DNA from: an uncultured Nitrosospira sp.
GTDB taxonomy: Bacteria; Nitrospirota; Nitrospiria; Nitrospirales; Nitrospiraceae
NCBI GenBank assembly: GCA_900696515.1
Contig: CAADGK010000109.1
Coordinates: 1-38,965 of the forward strand
Length of the DNA: 38,965 nucleotides
Reading direction: 5' to 3'
Positions 8,979 through 16,834 of this stretch are shown here, piece after piece (within the stretch, counting starts at the first letter, position 1; each line of letters starts with the position of its first letter). Both the position numbers and the translations under genes were made by a program. The notes under the pieces are model-generated. The model was not told where the DNA came from. It saw only the letters and a list, made by a program, of their open reading frames with translations, and did not search any database.

Positions 8979-9004
8979 GTCGAGCGAAGCGGTGCGGTCT
9001 TACA
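8979..9004 (-). promoter_or_regulatory. ECF-type promoter of msrB (TGTAAGAC-N14-CGAC)
   Basis: Read on the minus strand, TGTAAGAC (9004-8997) and CGACTC (from 8982) are separated by 14 bases. This is the same motif and spacing as seven other sites in the window, and it lies 38 bases before the msrB start codon. It is the only minus-strand member. Confidence 0.75.
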
Positions 9005-9133
9005 TGCTGTTCGATCGGGTCCGTGCCGCTGCTCAAAAATGGTACGGGGCACGGCCCTGGAATGCAAGGGCCCGCCATGAGTCGTATCGGAAGTGAGATC
9101 AACGATTCTGACCGGGAACGACCAACCTGTTTG

Positions 9134-9682
9134 CTATGGATACGCAGGACTCCGGCGAAGCAACTTCCACATGGTGCCGACTGATGGATGAGGCTCGGTG
9201 AACTCAGGCTCGCTGAGATTGATATGGATCGTGTAGAGGTGGCTGTTCACGTTCGAGATTTGAGACACCGGATACCAACATTCGTATCGTTGCTCCCAGC
9301 AGTCGCGATAGGCCAATCGCAAGTAACACCGGCTCAACAGCTTCGTGCGGATCGGCGCGTTCGGGCCAAGGACGATCGGGACGGAGTGTGTCTGATAGCG
9401 AGGGCCTTGGGGGTGGAAGGCTTTGACGGAAAAAGTACCATCCCATCCACTGAGCTGAAGGAGGAAGTCGTAGGCTACTCCTGGTCCCGTATTTTCTAAC
9501 TCCGGCGTGAAGGTAATCGTGTCTTCGGCTTTCAAGGTTGACAAGTTGGTGATGCGAACGGCAGGGACATGCTGGTGATACCGCTCTTTAGTTGTCCGAC
9601 TGATTTGACGGAGCCACACGACACTCATCCCGATGATGACAATGAAGACGAGGAACAGAGTGAGGAACATGAGAGAGTCCAT
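9134..9682 (-). CDS. Membrane-anchored hypothetical protein
   Basis: The 182-residue product starts with one strong hydrophobic segment (about 4-24, LMFLTLFLVFIVIIGMSVVWL) that would act as an uncleaved N-terminal anchor, leaving the rest on one side of the membrane. The soluble part reads as beta-strands, with ITFTPELENTGPGVAYDFLL resembling an Ig-like or CARDB-type fold, and contains three cysteines near RCYLRLAYRDCWEQRYECWY. I recognise no family. It lies between msrB and the lipocalin gene on the same strand, but the gaps on each side suggest separate transcription. Confidence 0.65.
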   Translation of the reverse strand: MDSLMFLTLFLVFIVIIGMSVVWLRQISRTTKERYHQHVPAVRITNLSTLKAEDTITFTPELENTGPGVAYDFLLQLSGWDGTFSVKAFHPQGPRYQTHSVPIVLGPNAPIRTKLLSRCYLRLAYRDCWEQRYECWYPVSQISNVNSHLYTIHINLSEPEFTEPHPSVGTMWKLLRRSPAYP

Positions 9683-9779
9683 GGTGCTGCGAGCCTAGGT
9701 CTCGGGGATGAGAGAGGAGAAACCCTACCCGCCGGAGCGGTGCCTGTCAACAGTGGGCAAGGAGGGGGGAGTGGGTGGC

Positions 9780-10337
9780 TTATCTTCTCCGAGGCGAGGT
9801 CGCCTTGATCAGATCGGCAACAGGGAAGCCGAGCCGTTGAGCGTTGGCTACGAGCTGTTGATAGATGGCGTCATCGAGTTGCGGTGTACGCGACAGAATC
9901 CAAAGATAGCGGCGATCTGGGGTGCCGACCATGGCGACGGTGTAGTTGGAGTCGAGTTCGAGGATCCAGTAGTTCCCTTCCCGTGATGGGCCAACGAGCC
10001 GTGCGAAGAAGTTGTCGAAGGTCACCATCAGTCTGGCATTGCTGGTGCGATCGACAACCGTTGCAATGCCGTTGGCCTGGTCTACGGTCCCACGGTCGGT
10101 GAGACATTCGTTGTGGACACCCACCGTGCCATCCTGACGGATTGTATACGCTGCTTGTGAATCAATGCAGTGTCGTTGGAACCACATCGGGAGTCGGGCG
10201 ATCTCGTGCCACGTTCCTGCGTATCGGGTCAGGTCCACTGAGGGGACGATGGGAAGCGGTTGTTTCGGCTTGATTCCGGCACAACTCACGATGTTCAACG
10301 ACCAACTGCACAGGATCAGCAGCCATACGACTTTCAC
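9780..10337 (-). CDS. Lipocalin family lipoprotein (Blc-like)
   Basis: I start at the GTG at 10337 because GGAG lies eight bases upstream; a longer frame exists but has no ribosome site. The 185-residue product begins VKVVWLLILCSWSLNIVSC, a lipoprotein signal with its cysteine, so it is probably an outer-membrane lipoprotein. Then come the lipocalin signatures: DLTRYAGTWHEIARLPMWFQ (the GxW region), FARLVGPSREGNYWILELD and YLWILSRTPQLDD, the last two very like bacterial Blc. Blc-type lipocalins bind fatty acids or lysophospholipids and are often induced by envelope stress. Length matches the family. Confidence 0.93.
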   Translation of the reverse strand: MKVVWLLILCSWSLNIVSCAGIKPKQPLPIVPSVDLTRYAGTWHEIARLPMWFQRHCIDSQAAYTIRQDGTVGVHNECLTDRGTVDQANGIATVVDRTSNARLMVTFDNFFARLVGPSREGNYWILELDSNYTVAMVGTPDRRYLWILSRTPQLDDAIYQQLVANAQRLGFPVADLIKATSPRRR

Positions 10338-10508
10338 GGTGGATTCTCCGTAATAGGACGAGCAGATGGGGAGCGCGCAGTTGCGTGTCACGATTCATAT
10401 AGCAGCCTTGCGCTTGAGTCAACCGGAGCAGTCACGCAACCTGAGTGAGGAGTACCGTGAGTGGTGGGGAACGTACTCTCTCGTGGACAGAGACAACGGT
10501 TGCCGATC

Positions 10509-11849
10509 TTACGCGGCTCGGCGGAGGGATTTCCGATCGACTCCCGTGGGCGCACTAGCATGGTTGCTCGTGGGGGGAACGGCCGGTTGTTCGCAGAGCA
10601 GTCGCGCTCCCGGTTTGAAGGTGAGGTAATACCATGTCCATTCGAACATCACACGCACCCGATTCCTCAGCCCGATGAGGAAAAAGACGTGAACGATGGA
10701 CCACAAGGCCCAGGCTACGGGGCCTGACGCGTGGAACGGCCCGATTTGGGCGATGGCTTGCGCACGACCGATTGTGGCCAACATGCCTCGGTCGCGATAG
10801 GCGAATGGAACCCGTTGCTCCGGGGCAAGTTCCTGATTGATCAGATGTGCGACATACCGACCTTCTCGCATGGCTACAGGAGCAATGCCGGGCAACGGTG
10901 TCCCGTCCTTGCCGATGCAACGAGCGGCATCTCCGATGACAAAGATCCACGGGTCTCCCGGGATCGTGAGATCGGGTTGAACTGTGACGCGGCCGCACGG
11001 ATCTTGATCTACGCCAAGGGTATTCAGGAGAGGCGACGCCTTGGTGCCTGCCGCCCAGATCACGTTGGTGGAGGCGATCCATTCATCGCCGAGCATGACG
11101 CCATCGATGCGGACGGCAGTGACGGGTTTGTTGAGTTTGACGGTGACTCCCATCCGTTCAAGTGCGGCCAGAGCCCGCGCTGAGAGCACAGGATCGAATC
11201 CGGGCAGGATGCGCGAGCCCGCCTCGACGAGAACAATGGAGAGATCGTCCAGCCGTAGGTTCGGATAATCCGGTCCCATGGCTTTTCTGCCGATTTCGAG
11301 GAGCGATCCGGCTAACTCGACCCCCGTGGGCCCTCCCCCCACGATCACAAAGGTCAGACGGTCCTGTGCCCCGGTTTCGGCTCTCTGTCGTTCAGCCACT
11401 TCGAATGCGCGCAACATTCGCTCGCGGAGGTGGATGGCATCGGCCATGGTTTTGAGGCCCGGCGCATACGCCTCCCACTCGTCATGTCCGAAATAGGCAT
11501 GGCGTGAGCCCGGCGCGGCGATGAGGGCGTCGAATCCAATAGGAGCGCTGTCGCGGAGGCGGACCACGCGGGTTGTCCGATCGATCGAAATGACGTCATC
11601 CATGACCACCCGAACGTTGGGCTGTGAGCGGAACAATGTGCGCAAGGGCCAGGCGATATCACCGGGAGACAGTGCAGCCGTGGCCACCTGATAGAGCAAC
11701 GGCTGAAAGACATGATGATTGGTGCGATCAACCAAGATGACATCGACATCGCGCAAACAACGCGCCGCTGTCATCCCTCCAAATCCCCCTCCGATAATGA
11801 CGACGCGTCTGCGGGTGACGGGGTGAGCGAGACGGGGAGATGTATCCAC
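10509..11849 (-). CDS. NDH-2-type NAD(P)/FAD-dependent dehydrogenase
   Basis: This 446-residue flavoprotein has two dinucleotide-binding folds: FAD at residues 16-25 (VVIIGGGFGG) and NAD(P)H around 170 (VIVGGGPTGVELAGSL). TNHHVFQPLLYQVATAALSP follows the first fold and is typical of type II NADH:quinone dehydrogenases. The late FAD motif is WIFVIGDAARC. The C terminus has an aromatic, hydrophobic segment (ALWSIVHVFFLIGLRN) followed by basic residues, as in the membrane-attachment helices of NDH-2. It should pass electrons from NADH to quinone without proton pumping. Translation starts at GTG with AAGGA about nine bases upstream. A second paralogue is at 27669-29060. Confidence 0.93.
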   Translation of the reverse strand: MDTSPRLAHPVTRRRVVIIGGGFGGMTAARCLRDVDVILVDRTNHHVFQPLLYQVATAALSPGDIAWPLRTLFRSQPNVRVVMDDVISIDRTTRVVRLRDSAPIGFDALIAAPGSRHAYFGHDEWEAYAPGLKTMADAIHLRERMLRAFEVAERQRAETGAQDRLTFVIVGGGPTGVELAGSLLEIGRKAMGPDYPNLRLDDLSIVLVEAGSRILPGFDPVLSARALAALERMGVTVKLNKPVTAVRIDGVMLGDEWIASTNVIWAAGTKASPLLNTLGVDQDPCGRVTVQPDLTIPGDPWIFVIGDAARCIGKDGTPLPGIAPVAMREGRYVAHLINQELAPEQRVPFAYRDRGMLATIGRAQAIAQIGPFHASGPVAWALWSIVHVFFLIGLRNRVRVMFEWTWYYLTFKPGARLLCEQPAVPPTSNHASAPTGVDRKSLRRAA

Positions 11850-12093
11850 CGGTTCGTGTCCTTACATCACTCAGGGGGCCTGCTGAGGCTGTCCGGCGAA
11901 GGAGCAAGGTGAACGATATCCACGACCTGCGTAGGCATTGTCTCGTCATTCATCGGCACCTTCGGCATTATCTTGAGCGTGATGGGGTGGGAGGGCTTCA
12001 CGCCTTGGCTTCGCGGGTGATCCTGCTACACTTACAATCGATGGATTGACGTCGCGTGCCAAATCGCTGAGAGCGAAGCAAGGAGTCCTCCTC

Positions 12094-12834
12094 ATGGTGA
12101 TCCAGACCTGCCTACGGATGATCGGTTCTGCGTGCTGTGCCGTTACCGTTCTCATGATCGGGGGATGCTCCGGTAATTACTATACGGCCAATGTGAACGG
12201 GGAGCAGAAGGTCTATCGGGTAGACGAGCAAGGCGGGAAGACGCTGGTGTATGAGACCGATCAGCAGGGCAAGGTCACCATCTATGATGCCAATGATCCG
12301 ATGGCGAAGCGGCAGGTTGCCGCACAAGAGGCAGCTGCAAACCTCAGCCGAAAAACAACGGAACGGCCTGATCAGGCGACTAATGGGGTGAAACGACAGT
12401 CCACCGAACCCATCTATGTCGATCTCGCACCGGCGGTATTGGATGAACAGATGCAGAAGGCCGAGCGAGCAAAAGGAGCCGTGGCAGACCAGATTCGAAG
12501 TGAGTTTGTCGCGGATCCCATGATTAAACTCATCGATCGCGGACAGGAACGATCGGGGTTATTGAAGCCCCATCTGTCGGCTGGTGCGGATGTCGAAGTG
12601 TTGCCGAAGGTGTCATTGAAGCAGGCCTACGGGATCGATCGAACAACCGGAAAACCGGTGAAGGTGTTGGCGGTAGTGTTTGAAGCCACGATTACGTCAC
12701 AGACCCCACCCGCGACCTATACCGTGTCGGAATCCGGGCAGGCGCAGCGGAACCTCGAAGTCTCCAGGCGCTTTGCCAATCGGGTAAAACAGGTCATTAT
12801 GGACAAAATCGGTCCGAACATACCTGCTCACTGA
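12094..12834 (+). CDS. Lipoprotein of unknown function
   Basis: The start is the ATG at 12094, eight bases after AAGGAG; an ORF extension to 12046 lacks a ribosome site. The 246-residue product has a signal ending LMIGGC, a lipobox, so it is probably an envelope lipoprotein. The next stretch (about 30-75) is rich in short strands: YYTANVNGEQKVYRVDEQ, then GKTLVYETDQQGKVTIYDAN, which looks like an internal duplication of a small hairpin unit. A charged helical linker follows, then a domain from about 150 on with VKVLAVVFEATITSQTPPAT. No family is recognised. Confidence 0.75.
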   Translation: MVIQTCLRMIGSACCAVTVLMIGGCSGNYYTANVNGEQKVYRVDEQGGKTLVYETDQQGKVTIYDANDPMAKRQVAAQEAAANLSRKTTERPDQATNGVKRQSTEPIYVDLAPAVLDEQMQKAERAKGAVADQIRSEFVADPMIKLIDRGQERSGLLKPHLSAGADVEVLPKVSLKQAYGIDRTTGKPVKVLAVVFEATITSQTPPATYTVSESGQAQRNLEVSRRFANRVKQVIMDKIGPNIPAH

Positions 12835-12861
12835 GCCGGTGCTTGCCTCGCGCCGTCAACG

Positions 12862-12895
12862 AGAGAAGGTCTTTTCTCTGTTTTCTCGTTTGTGT
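12862..12895 (+). terminator. Possible weak terminator after the lipoprotein gene
   Basis: AGAGAA at 12862-12867 pairs with TTCTCT at 12874-12879, and a T-rich stretch follows. The stem is only six pairs, so efficiency is doubtful. Confidence 0.35.
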
Positions 12896-12946
12896 TTCCC
12901 CCAAAAAGAAATGTAATAATGTCGGCCACATTGGAGTAAGCATCCG

Positions 12947-13531
12947 GTGGCCAGACGACAACCGACTGATACTCGAATCAGCATCGCGGATACTGCGGAG
13001 GGACTGCGCATTCTCATGCCTTGTCGCAAAAGCTGGTTTGTGATCTGCTTCCTGGCGTTCTGGCTTTGTGGATGGGCGGTGGCTGAAGTGATGGTCGCGA
13101 ACCAGTTTCTGAAGGGTGATAGCCCGCCTGAGGGAGAATTGTTCATGTTGGCCTGGTTCGGAGTCTGGACTGTCGGTGGAGTAGTCGCGATGTATGCGTG
13201 GCTGTGGCAGCTGATGGGCAAAGAGATGCTCACCGTGCGCGGTCAAACGTTCAAAATACGACGCGATATCGGCGGATTCGGGTTTGATAAGGAGTTTACT
13301 CTCGGCCAGATGCGGGACCTTCGCATAAGATCAGCCGGATCTAGTCCGTTGGACTTCTCATCCAGTTTTCAATTATGGGGAATCGGCGGAGGAGTGGTCA
13401 CGTTTGACTGCGGTGAGAGAACCTACCGCTTCGGGGCCGGCCTGGATGAAGCAGAAGCCACACGGATCGTGACCGCCATCAGGCAGCGGTTTCGGATTTC
13501 TGAAAGCTCACCAGGAATCCTTTCTTCATAG
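12947..13531 (+). CDS. Two-TM membrane protein with PH-like cytoplasmic region
   Basis: The 194-residue product has two hydrophobic segments (about 29-50, SWFVICFLAFWLCGWAVAEV, and about 67-90, MLAWFGVWTVGGVVAMYAWL) joined by a short loop. After these is a soluble domain of alternating strands, LTVRGQTFKIRRDIGGFGFD to VVTFDCGERTYRFGAGLDEA, ending in a helix. This layout resembles bacterial PH-like membrane proteins of unknown role. Translation starts at GTG with GGAG ten bases upstream. The gene stands alone between the lipoprotein and aquaporin genes. Confidence 0.7.
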   Translation: MARRQPTDTRISIADTAEGLRILMPCRKSWFVICFLAFWLCGWAVAEVMVANQFLKGDSPPEGELFMLAWFGVWTVGGVVAMYAWLWQLMGKEMLTVRGQTFKIRRDIGGFGFDKEFTLGQMRDLRIRSAGSSPLDFSSSFQLWGIGGGVVTFDCGERTYRFGAGLDEAEATRIVTAIRQRFRISESSPGILSS

Positions 13532-13593
13532 CGCGTTGCACTCACTGAATCAGACATTCATTCTGGTTTTTGACACAGTTTCACTCAAAACCG

Positions 13594-13619
13594 TGTAAGC
13601 CTGCCTGGCCTCGTTCGAC
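13594..13619 (+). promoter_or_regulatory. ECF-type promoter of the aquaporin gene (TGTAAGCC-N14-CGAC)
   Basis: TGTAAG at 13594-13599 and CGAC at 13616-13619 have the same 16-base spacing as the other members. The site lies in the gap after the membrane protein gene, 83 bases before the aquaporin ATG, the longest leader in the set. Confidence 0.7.
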
Positions 13620-13702
13620 CCACTGCTAGAGTCTGTCGGGCTAATGGGTACCGATGTGCCTATGCCACAGGATCAACCGATGTCAGTGCGGTATTTGGCA
13701 TA

Positions 13703-14491
13703 ATGAAGGACATCATTGATGTGCGTGGTCACTGGCTTGAATATGTGATGGAGGGGGTTGGGCTCGGCCTCTTCATGGCCTCTGCAGCTGTTGTGACGGC
13801 CGCCTTCGAATATCCGCAGTCACATCTCCACCACCTCTTCCCTGATCCCACGCTTAGACGGATTCTTATGGGGCTCGCCATGGGCCTGACGGCGATTGGT
13901 CTGATCTATTCGCCTTGGGGCAAGCGATCAGGGGCTCATCTGAATCCGGCGGTCACCGCGACTTTCTTCCGCCTGGGGAAGGTCAAAGGTAGAGATGCGG
14001 TTGGCTATGTTGCGGCGCAATTTACTGGGGGAACCATCGGCTTGTGGCTCACAGCTCAGCTATTGGGTCCGGTGATTGAGCATCCTTTCATCAACTATGT
14101 TGTGACAATACCAGGAAACGAGGGGACTGTGATCGCATTTATCGCAGAAACAGTCATCTCGTTCGGGCTCATGCTCGTGGTGCTGGTGGTCTCAAACCGT
14201 CCCTCGCTGAACCGATGGACCGGTGTCTTCGCGGGAGCGCTGGTTGCCACCTACATTGCCGTGGAAGCACCACTCTCGGGCATGAGCATGAATCCCGCGC
14301 GTACCTTTGCCTCGGCCGTTCCTGCCAGTCTTTGGACCGATTTTTGGCTCTATGTTACCGCTCCTCTCATTGGAATGCTGTTGGCGGCGGAATGTTATGT
14401 GCGAACCCACGGCATCCACCGAGTCCTCTGTGCCAAGCTGCACCATCATAACGATGCTCGATGCATCTTCCACTGCAACTATCACGTCTGA
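13703..14491 (+). CDS. Aquaporin / MIP-family channel
   Basis: The 262-residue product has six hydrophobic segments and both hallmark loops of the MIP family: GAHLNPAVTATFF (N81) and GMSMNPARTFASA (N197). These NPA boxes form the pore half-helices that pass water or small neutral solutes across the inner membrane. The spacing and the arginine after the second NPA fit a water-selective pore, but glycerol or peroxide transport is not excluded. The tail after the last helix is rich in His and Cys (CAKLHHHNDARCIFHCNYHV) and could bind metal. The start has only a weak ribosome site. A TGTAAG-N16-CGAC promoter precedes it. Confidence 0.93.
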   Translation: MKDIIDVRGHWLEYVMEGVGLGLFMASAAVVTAAFEYPQSHLHHLFPDPTLRRILMGLAMGLTAIGLIYSPWGKRSGAHLNPAVTATFFRLGKVKGRDAVGYVAAQFTGGTIGLWLTAQLLGPVIEHPFINYVVTIPGNEGTVIAFIAETVISFGLMLVVLVVSNRPSLNRWTGVFAGALVATYIAVEAPLSGMSMNPARTFASAVPASLWTDFWLYVTAPLIGMLLAAECYVRTHGIHRVLCAKLHHHNDARCIFHCNYHV

Positions 14492-14574
14492 TTCTCGTCA
14501 TTCGTCTCTCACTGGCGAGGCTCCGGACGCTTGCTCTCCGCTGACAGCTATTAGCTACACGCTTCATGAATGCA

Positions 14575-14600
14575 TGTAAGAACTCACGCGAACCTTCGAC
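14575..14600 (+). promoter_or_regulatory. ECF-type promoter of the secreted protein/GlcG array (TGTAAGAA-N14-CGAC)
   Basis: TGTAAGAA at 14575-14582 and CGACTG from 14597 are 14 bases apart. The site is 77 bases before the ATG of the first gene of the 14.7-24.4 kb array. Half of a family A repeat (CTGACAGCTATTAGCT) lies just upstream at about 14541-14556. Confidence 0.75.
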
Positions 14601-14677
14601 TGATTGGCATACAGGTGAGCCATAGAGAAAATTCATGGATCTCACGATTCAATCACACAACACATAAGGAGGGCGTG

Positions 14678-15157
14678 ATGAGTAGCAAGTGTACATTCAA
14701 GATGGGATTCTTATCACTGGTGGCGGCAATCGGGTTGGTCTTCGCATCCAATGGATTCGCGGCCGATGCACATACGACGAGCAAGTTCGAGGGGGTGAAG
14801 GCCAACAGCGGGACTGCCACACATGGACGGTCCGGCAACAACGACACGTTGACCTGGTCGGAGGAGTTCAAGATTCCCGATACGCCCGCGCCGCACTGGC
14901 AGGTGGTGGACACCAAGGGCAACGTCTATCTCTTGAATCGCCTCGTCATCAAGGGCGACAAGCAGAACCGAACCATTACCTTGCCGGTCCAGATCAACGA
15001 CGTGGCCAAGGTCCAAATCTGGTGCGCCTATGCGGAAGTGCTGCTCGGCGAAGCGTCCTTTGCCAAACCGATCGTGACGGCGTCGGGCGAAGCTCGCGGC
15101 AATGGCATGAAGGCCGACAGCGGCATGAAGTATGACGGTATGGCGATGAGCCGGTAG
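14678..15157 (+). CDS. Secreted hypothetical protein
   Basis: A strong AAGGAGGG five bases upstream fixes the ATG at 14678, giving 159 residues; a longer ORF upstream runs through the promoter. Residues 1-29 are a Sec signal peptide with an FAADA cleavage region. The mature domain has PAPHWQVVDTKGNVYLLNRL and VAKVQIWCAYAEVLLGEASF, a compact beta-rich fold with a single cysteine, likely periplasmic. The C-terminal 20 residues repeat Gly-Met-Lys units (GNGMKADSGMKYDGMAMSR). I recognise no named family. It is first in an array of secreted GlcG-like and lactonase genes and is directly downstream of an ECF-type promoter, so it is probably well expressed under the same conditions. Confidence 0.8.
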   Translation: MSSKCTFKMGFLSLVAAIGLVFASNGFAADAHTTSKFEGVKANSGTATHGRSGNNDTLTWSEEFKIPDTPAPHWQVVDTKGNVYLLNRLVIKGDKQNRTITLPVQINDVAKVQIWCAYAEVLLGEASFAKPIVTASGEARGNGMKADSGMKYDGMAMSR

Positions 15158-15162
15158 CACAT

Positions 15163-15237
15163 AGCCATCAGCAACTGGCAGTCAGCTCTCGGATTCTTCG
15201 GAGGTTCGAGGCTGACAGCTGGTGGCTGGTGACTGAA
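15163..15237. repeat. Family A inverted intergenic repeat, copy 1
   Basis: The left arm AGCCATCAGCAACTGGCAGT continues to CAGCT, and the right arm is GCTGACAGCTGGTGGCT. The arms are inverted relative to each other with about 27 bases between them. Similar paired arms recur at 15734-15801, 16747-16815 and 22249-22336. Here it separates the secreted protein gene from the first GlcG-like gene and could fold in the transcript. Confidence 0.7.
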
Positions 15238-15253
15238 GGCAGGGGAGACAGCG

Positions 15254-15733
15254 ATGATCAGCAAGATTGCGGTGGCTGCCGTAGTGACGGGGATGATGGC
15301 TGGAATTGCACAGGCGCAACTCGTCCAGAAGACCGCGTTGACACTCGATGGTGCGAAACAAGTGATGGCTGCTGCTGAGGCGAAGGCAAAGACCGAGGGA
15401 GCGCGGGTAGTTATTGCAGTCGTTGATGACGGCGGCAACCTGTTGTTATTGGAACGGCTGGACGATACTCAAGTTGCAAGTGTCAATGTTGGCATCGATA
15501 AGGCCAGAACCGCGGCGATCTATCGCCGACCCAGCAAGGTATTCGAAGACCAAGTGAAGAACGGACGCGTGTCGGCCTTGGCGCTGCATGGGGCGGTCGC
15601 GTTGCAAGGTGGTGTACCGATTATCGTGAATGGAAAGGTGATCGGGGCGATCGGTGTCAGTGGCGAGACTCCTCAACAGGACGAAGACATTGCCATCGCG
15701 GGAGCCGCGATCGCAGCGTCGTTCACAAAATAA
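15254..15733 (+). CDS. Secreted GlcG/HbpS-family protein
   Basis: The 159-residue product begins with a Sec signal peptide ending at about AQAQ (22). The remainder is a complete GlcG/HbpS domain: LTLDGAKQVMAAAEAKA, VVIAVVDDGGNLLLLERLDD, SVNVGIDKARTAAIYRRPSK, LQGGVPIIVNGKVIGAIGVS and QQDEDIAIAGAAI. Characterised relatives include the haem-binding stress sensor HbpS of Streptomyces and the GlcG protein of glycolate operons. The export signal suggests a periplasmic ligand- or haem-binding role, but the ligand is not evident from sequence. The next gene encodes a paralogue fused to a cupin. GGGGAGA lies upstream of the ATG. Confidence 0.9.
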   Translation: MISKIAVAAVVTGMMAGIAQAQLVQKTALTLDGAKQVMAAAEAKAKTEGARVVIAVVDDGGNLLLLERLDDTQVASVNVGIDKARTAAIYRRPSKVFEDQVKNGRVSALALHGAVALQGGVPIIVNGKVIGAIGVSGETPQQDEDIAIAGAAIAASFTK

Positions 15734-15801
15734 TAGCCCACAGCTGTCAGTGCTCAGCCATCAGCTTTGGACGATCCATCCTGAGCTGAAAGCTGACCGC
15801 T
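15734..15801. repeat. Family A inverted intergenic repeat, copy 2
   Basis: Left arm AGCCCACAGCTGTCAG followed by CTCAGCCATCAGCTTT; right arm AGCTGAAAGCTGACCGCT. It fills nearly all of the gap between the two GlcG-like genes. Confidence 0.7.
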
Positions 15802-15825
15802 CGATGATCGGAAAAGGAGACTGGC

Positions 15826-16740
15826 ATGAAATATTCAAAAATGCTGCTTGCTGCTGCAGTTATATTGGGACTACTGGCCTCCTCCGGCCACGCTGGTTCA
15901 GTCTCCGAGAAGCAAGGCCTCACGTTGGAAGGTGCAAAGAAGGTCGTGGCGGCTGTGGTGGCAGAAGCAAAGCTCGTCAATGCACCGGGTGGATCCATTG
16001 CGGTGGTGGATGAGGGCGGCAATTTGCTGGCGATGGAGCGATTGGACGGATCGTTCGCGGCCAGCGCGAATATTTCGATAGGCAAAGCGCGGACCGCAGC
16101 GCTCTTTAAGAAGCCCACAAAAGTATTTGAAGATGTGATCAAGAACGGGCGTACGTCGATGGTGACGCTGGGAGGTGATCTGCAGAACTTCACCCCGCTG
16201 CAGGGTGGTGTGCCGCTTGAATGGGAAGGCAAGGTGGTGGGGGCCATCGGCGTCAGCGGGGCAGCCAGTGCGCAGCAGGATGAGGAGTTGGCTTTGGCTG
16301 GAGCTAGATCACTTGAGTCGATGGAAATGACAGCGATGCCGAACGGCCATGTATTGCCAGTGACTTACATCGACAGTAAGACGGTCAAAACGTCGTTCAA
16401 CACTGGAGCGGTGTTGGTAGGTGAAGATGAAAAGATGATGCATGCGGACCGCAACTATATGGTCCATGCCAGTCATCGCGACAAACCCGGCATCGCAGAG
16501 ATTCACCAGTTGGATACCGATATTGTTTATGTGTTGGAAGGAACAGCCACACTGGTGACTGGCGGGCAATCTGTAGAGACGAAGGAGATCGCGCCGCACG
16601 AGCTGCGCGGGAAATCCATCGATGGTGGGGAGACTCGCAAGTTGGTGCCAGGTGATGTCGTCATTATCCCCAACAATGTGCCGCACTGGTTTAAAGAGGT
16701 CTCGTCTCCGTTCAATTATTACGTGGTGAAGGTTCACTAA
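15826..16740 (+). CDS. Secreted GlcG/HbpS-cupin fusion protein
   Basis: The 304-residue product has a Sec signal peptide (1-23, ending SSGHA), a GlcG/HbpS domain (about 28-165) with SIAVVDEGGNLLAMERLDG, ISIGKARTAALF and LQGGVPLEWEGKVVGAIGVS, and then a cupin domain (about 200-304). The cupin has HASHRDKPGIAEIHQLDTDI with YVLEGTATLVTGG, and a second motif PGDVVIIPNNVPHWFKEV. Histidines in both cupin motifs could hold a metal. The pairing suggests one domain binds a ligand and the other a metal or small acid, in the periplasm. The GlcG half is a tandem paralogue of the previous gene. AAAAGGAG lies upstream of the ATG. The reaction, if any, is unknown. Confidence 0.88.
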   Translation: MKYSKMLLAAAVILGLLASSGHAGSVSEKQGLTLEGAKKVVAAVVAEAKLVNAPGGSIAVVDEGGNLLAMERLDGSFAASANISIGKARTAALFKKPTKVFEDVIKNGRTSMVTLGGDLQNFTPLQGGVPLEWEGKVVGAIGVSGAASAQQDEELALAGARSLESMEMTAMPNGHVLPVTYIDSKTVKTSFNTGAVLVGEDEKMMHADRNYMVHASHRDKPGIAEIHQLDTDIVYVLEGTATLVTGGQSVETKEIAPHELRGKSIDGGETRKLVPGDVVIIPNNVPHWFKEVSSPFNYYVVKVH

Positions 16741-16746
16741 CAACGC

Positions 16747-16815
16747 AATCAGCCATCGGTCGTCAGCTTTCAGACAGCATCCAGGATGTTCTGCTGACTG
16801 CTGATAGCTAGTGGC
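16747..16815. repeat. Family A inverted intergenic repeat, copy 3
   Basis: Left arm ATCAGCCATCGGTCGTCAGC plus TTTCAG; right arm CTGCTGACTGCTGATAGCT. It separates the GlcG-cupin gene from the first lactonase gene. Confidence 0.7.
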
Positions 16816-16834
16816 TCAAGGATTTAGGAATGCC

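Noticed and set aside
12003-12030. Minus-strand TGTAAGTG with GCGA at the right distance upstream of the NDH-2 gene at 10509-11849
   Set aside because: The -10 element is GCGA instead of CGAC and it is over 150 bases from the start; too weak to include.
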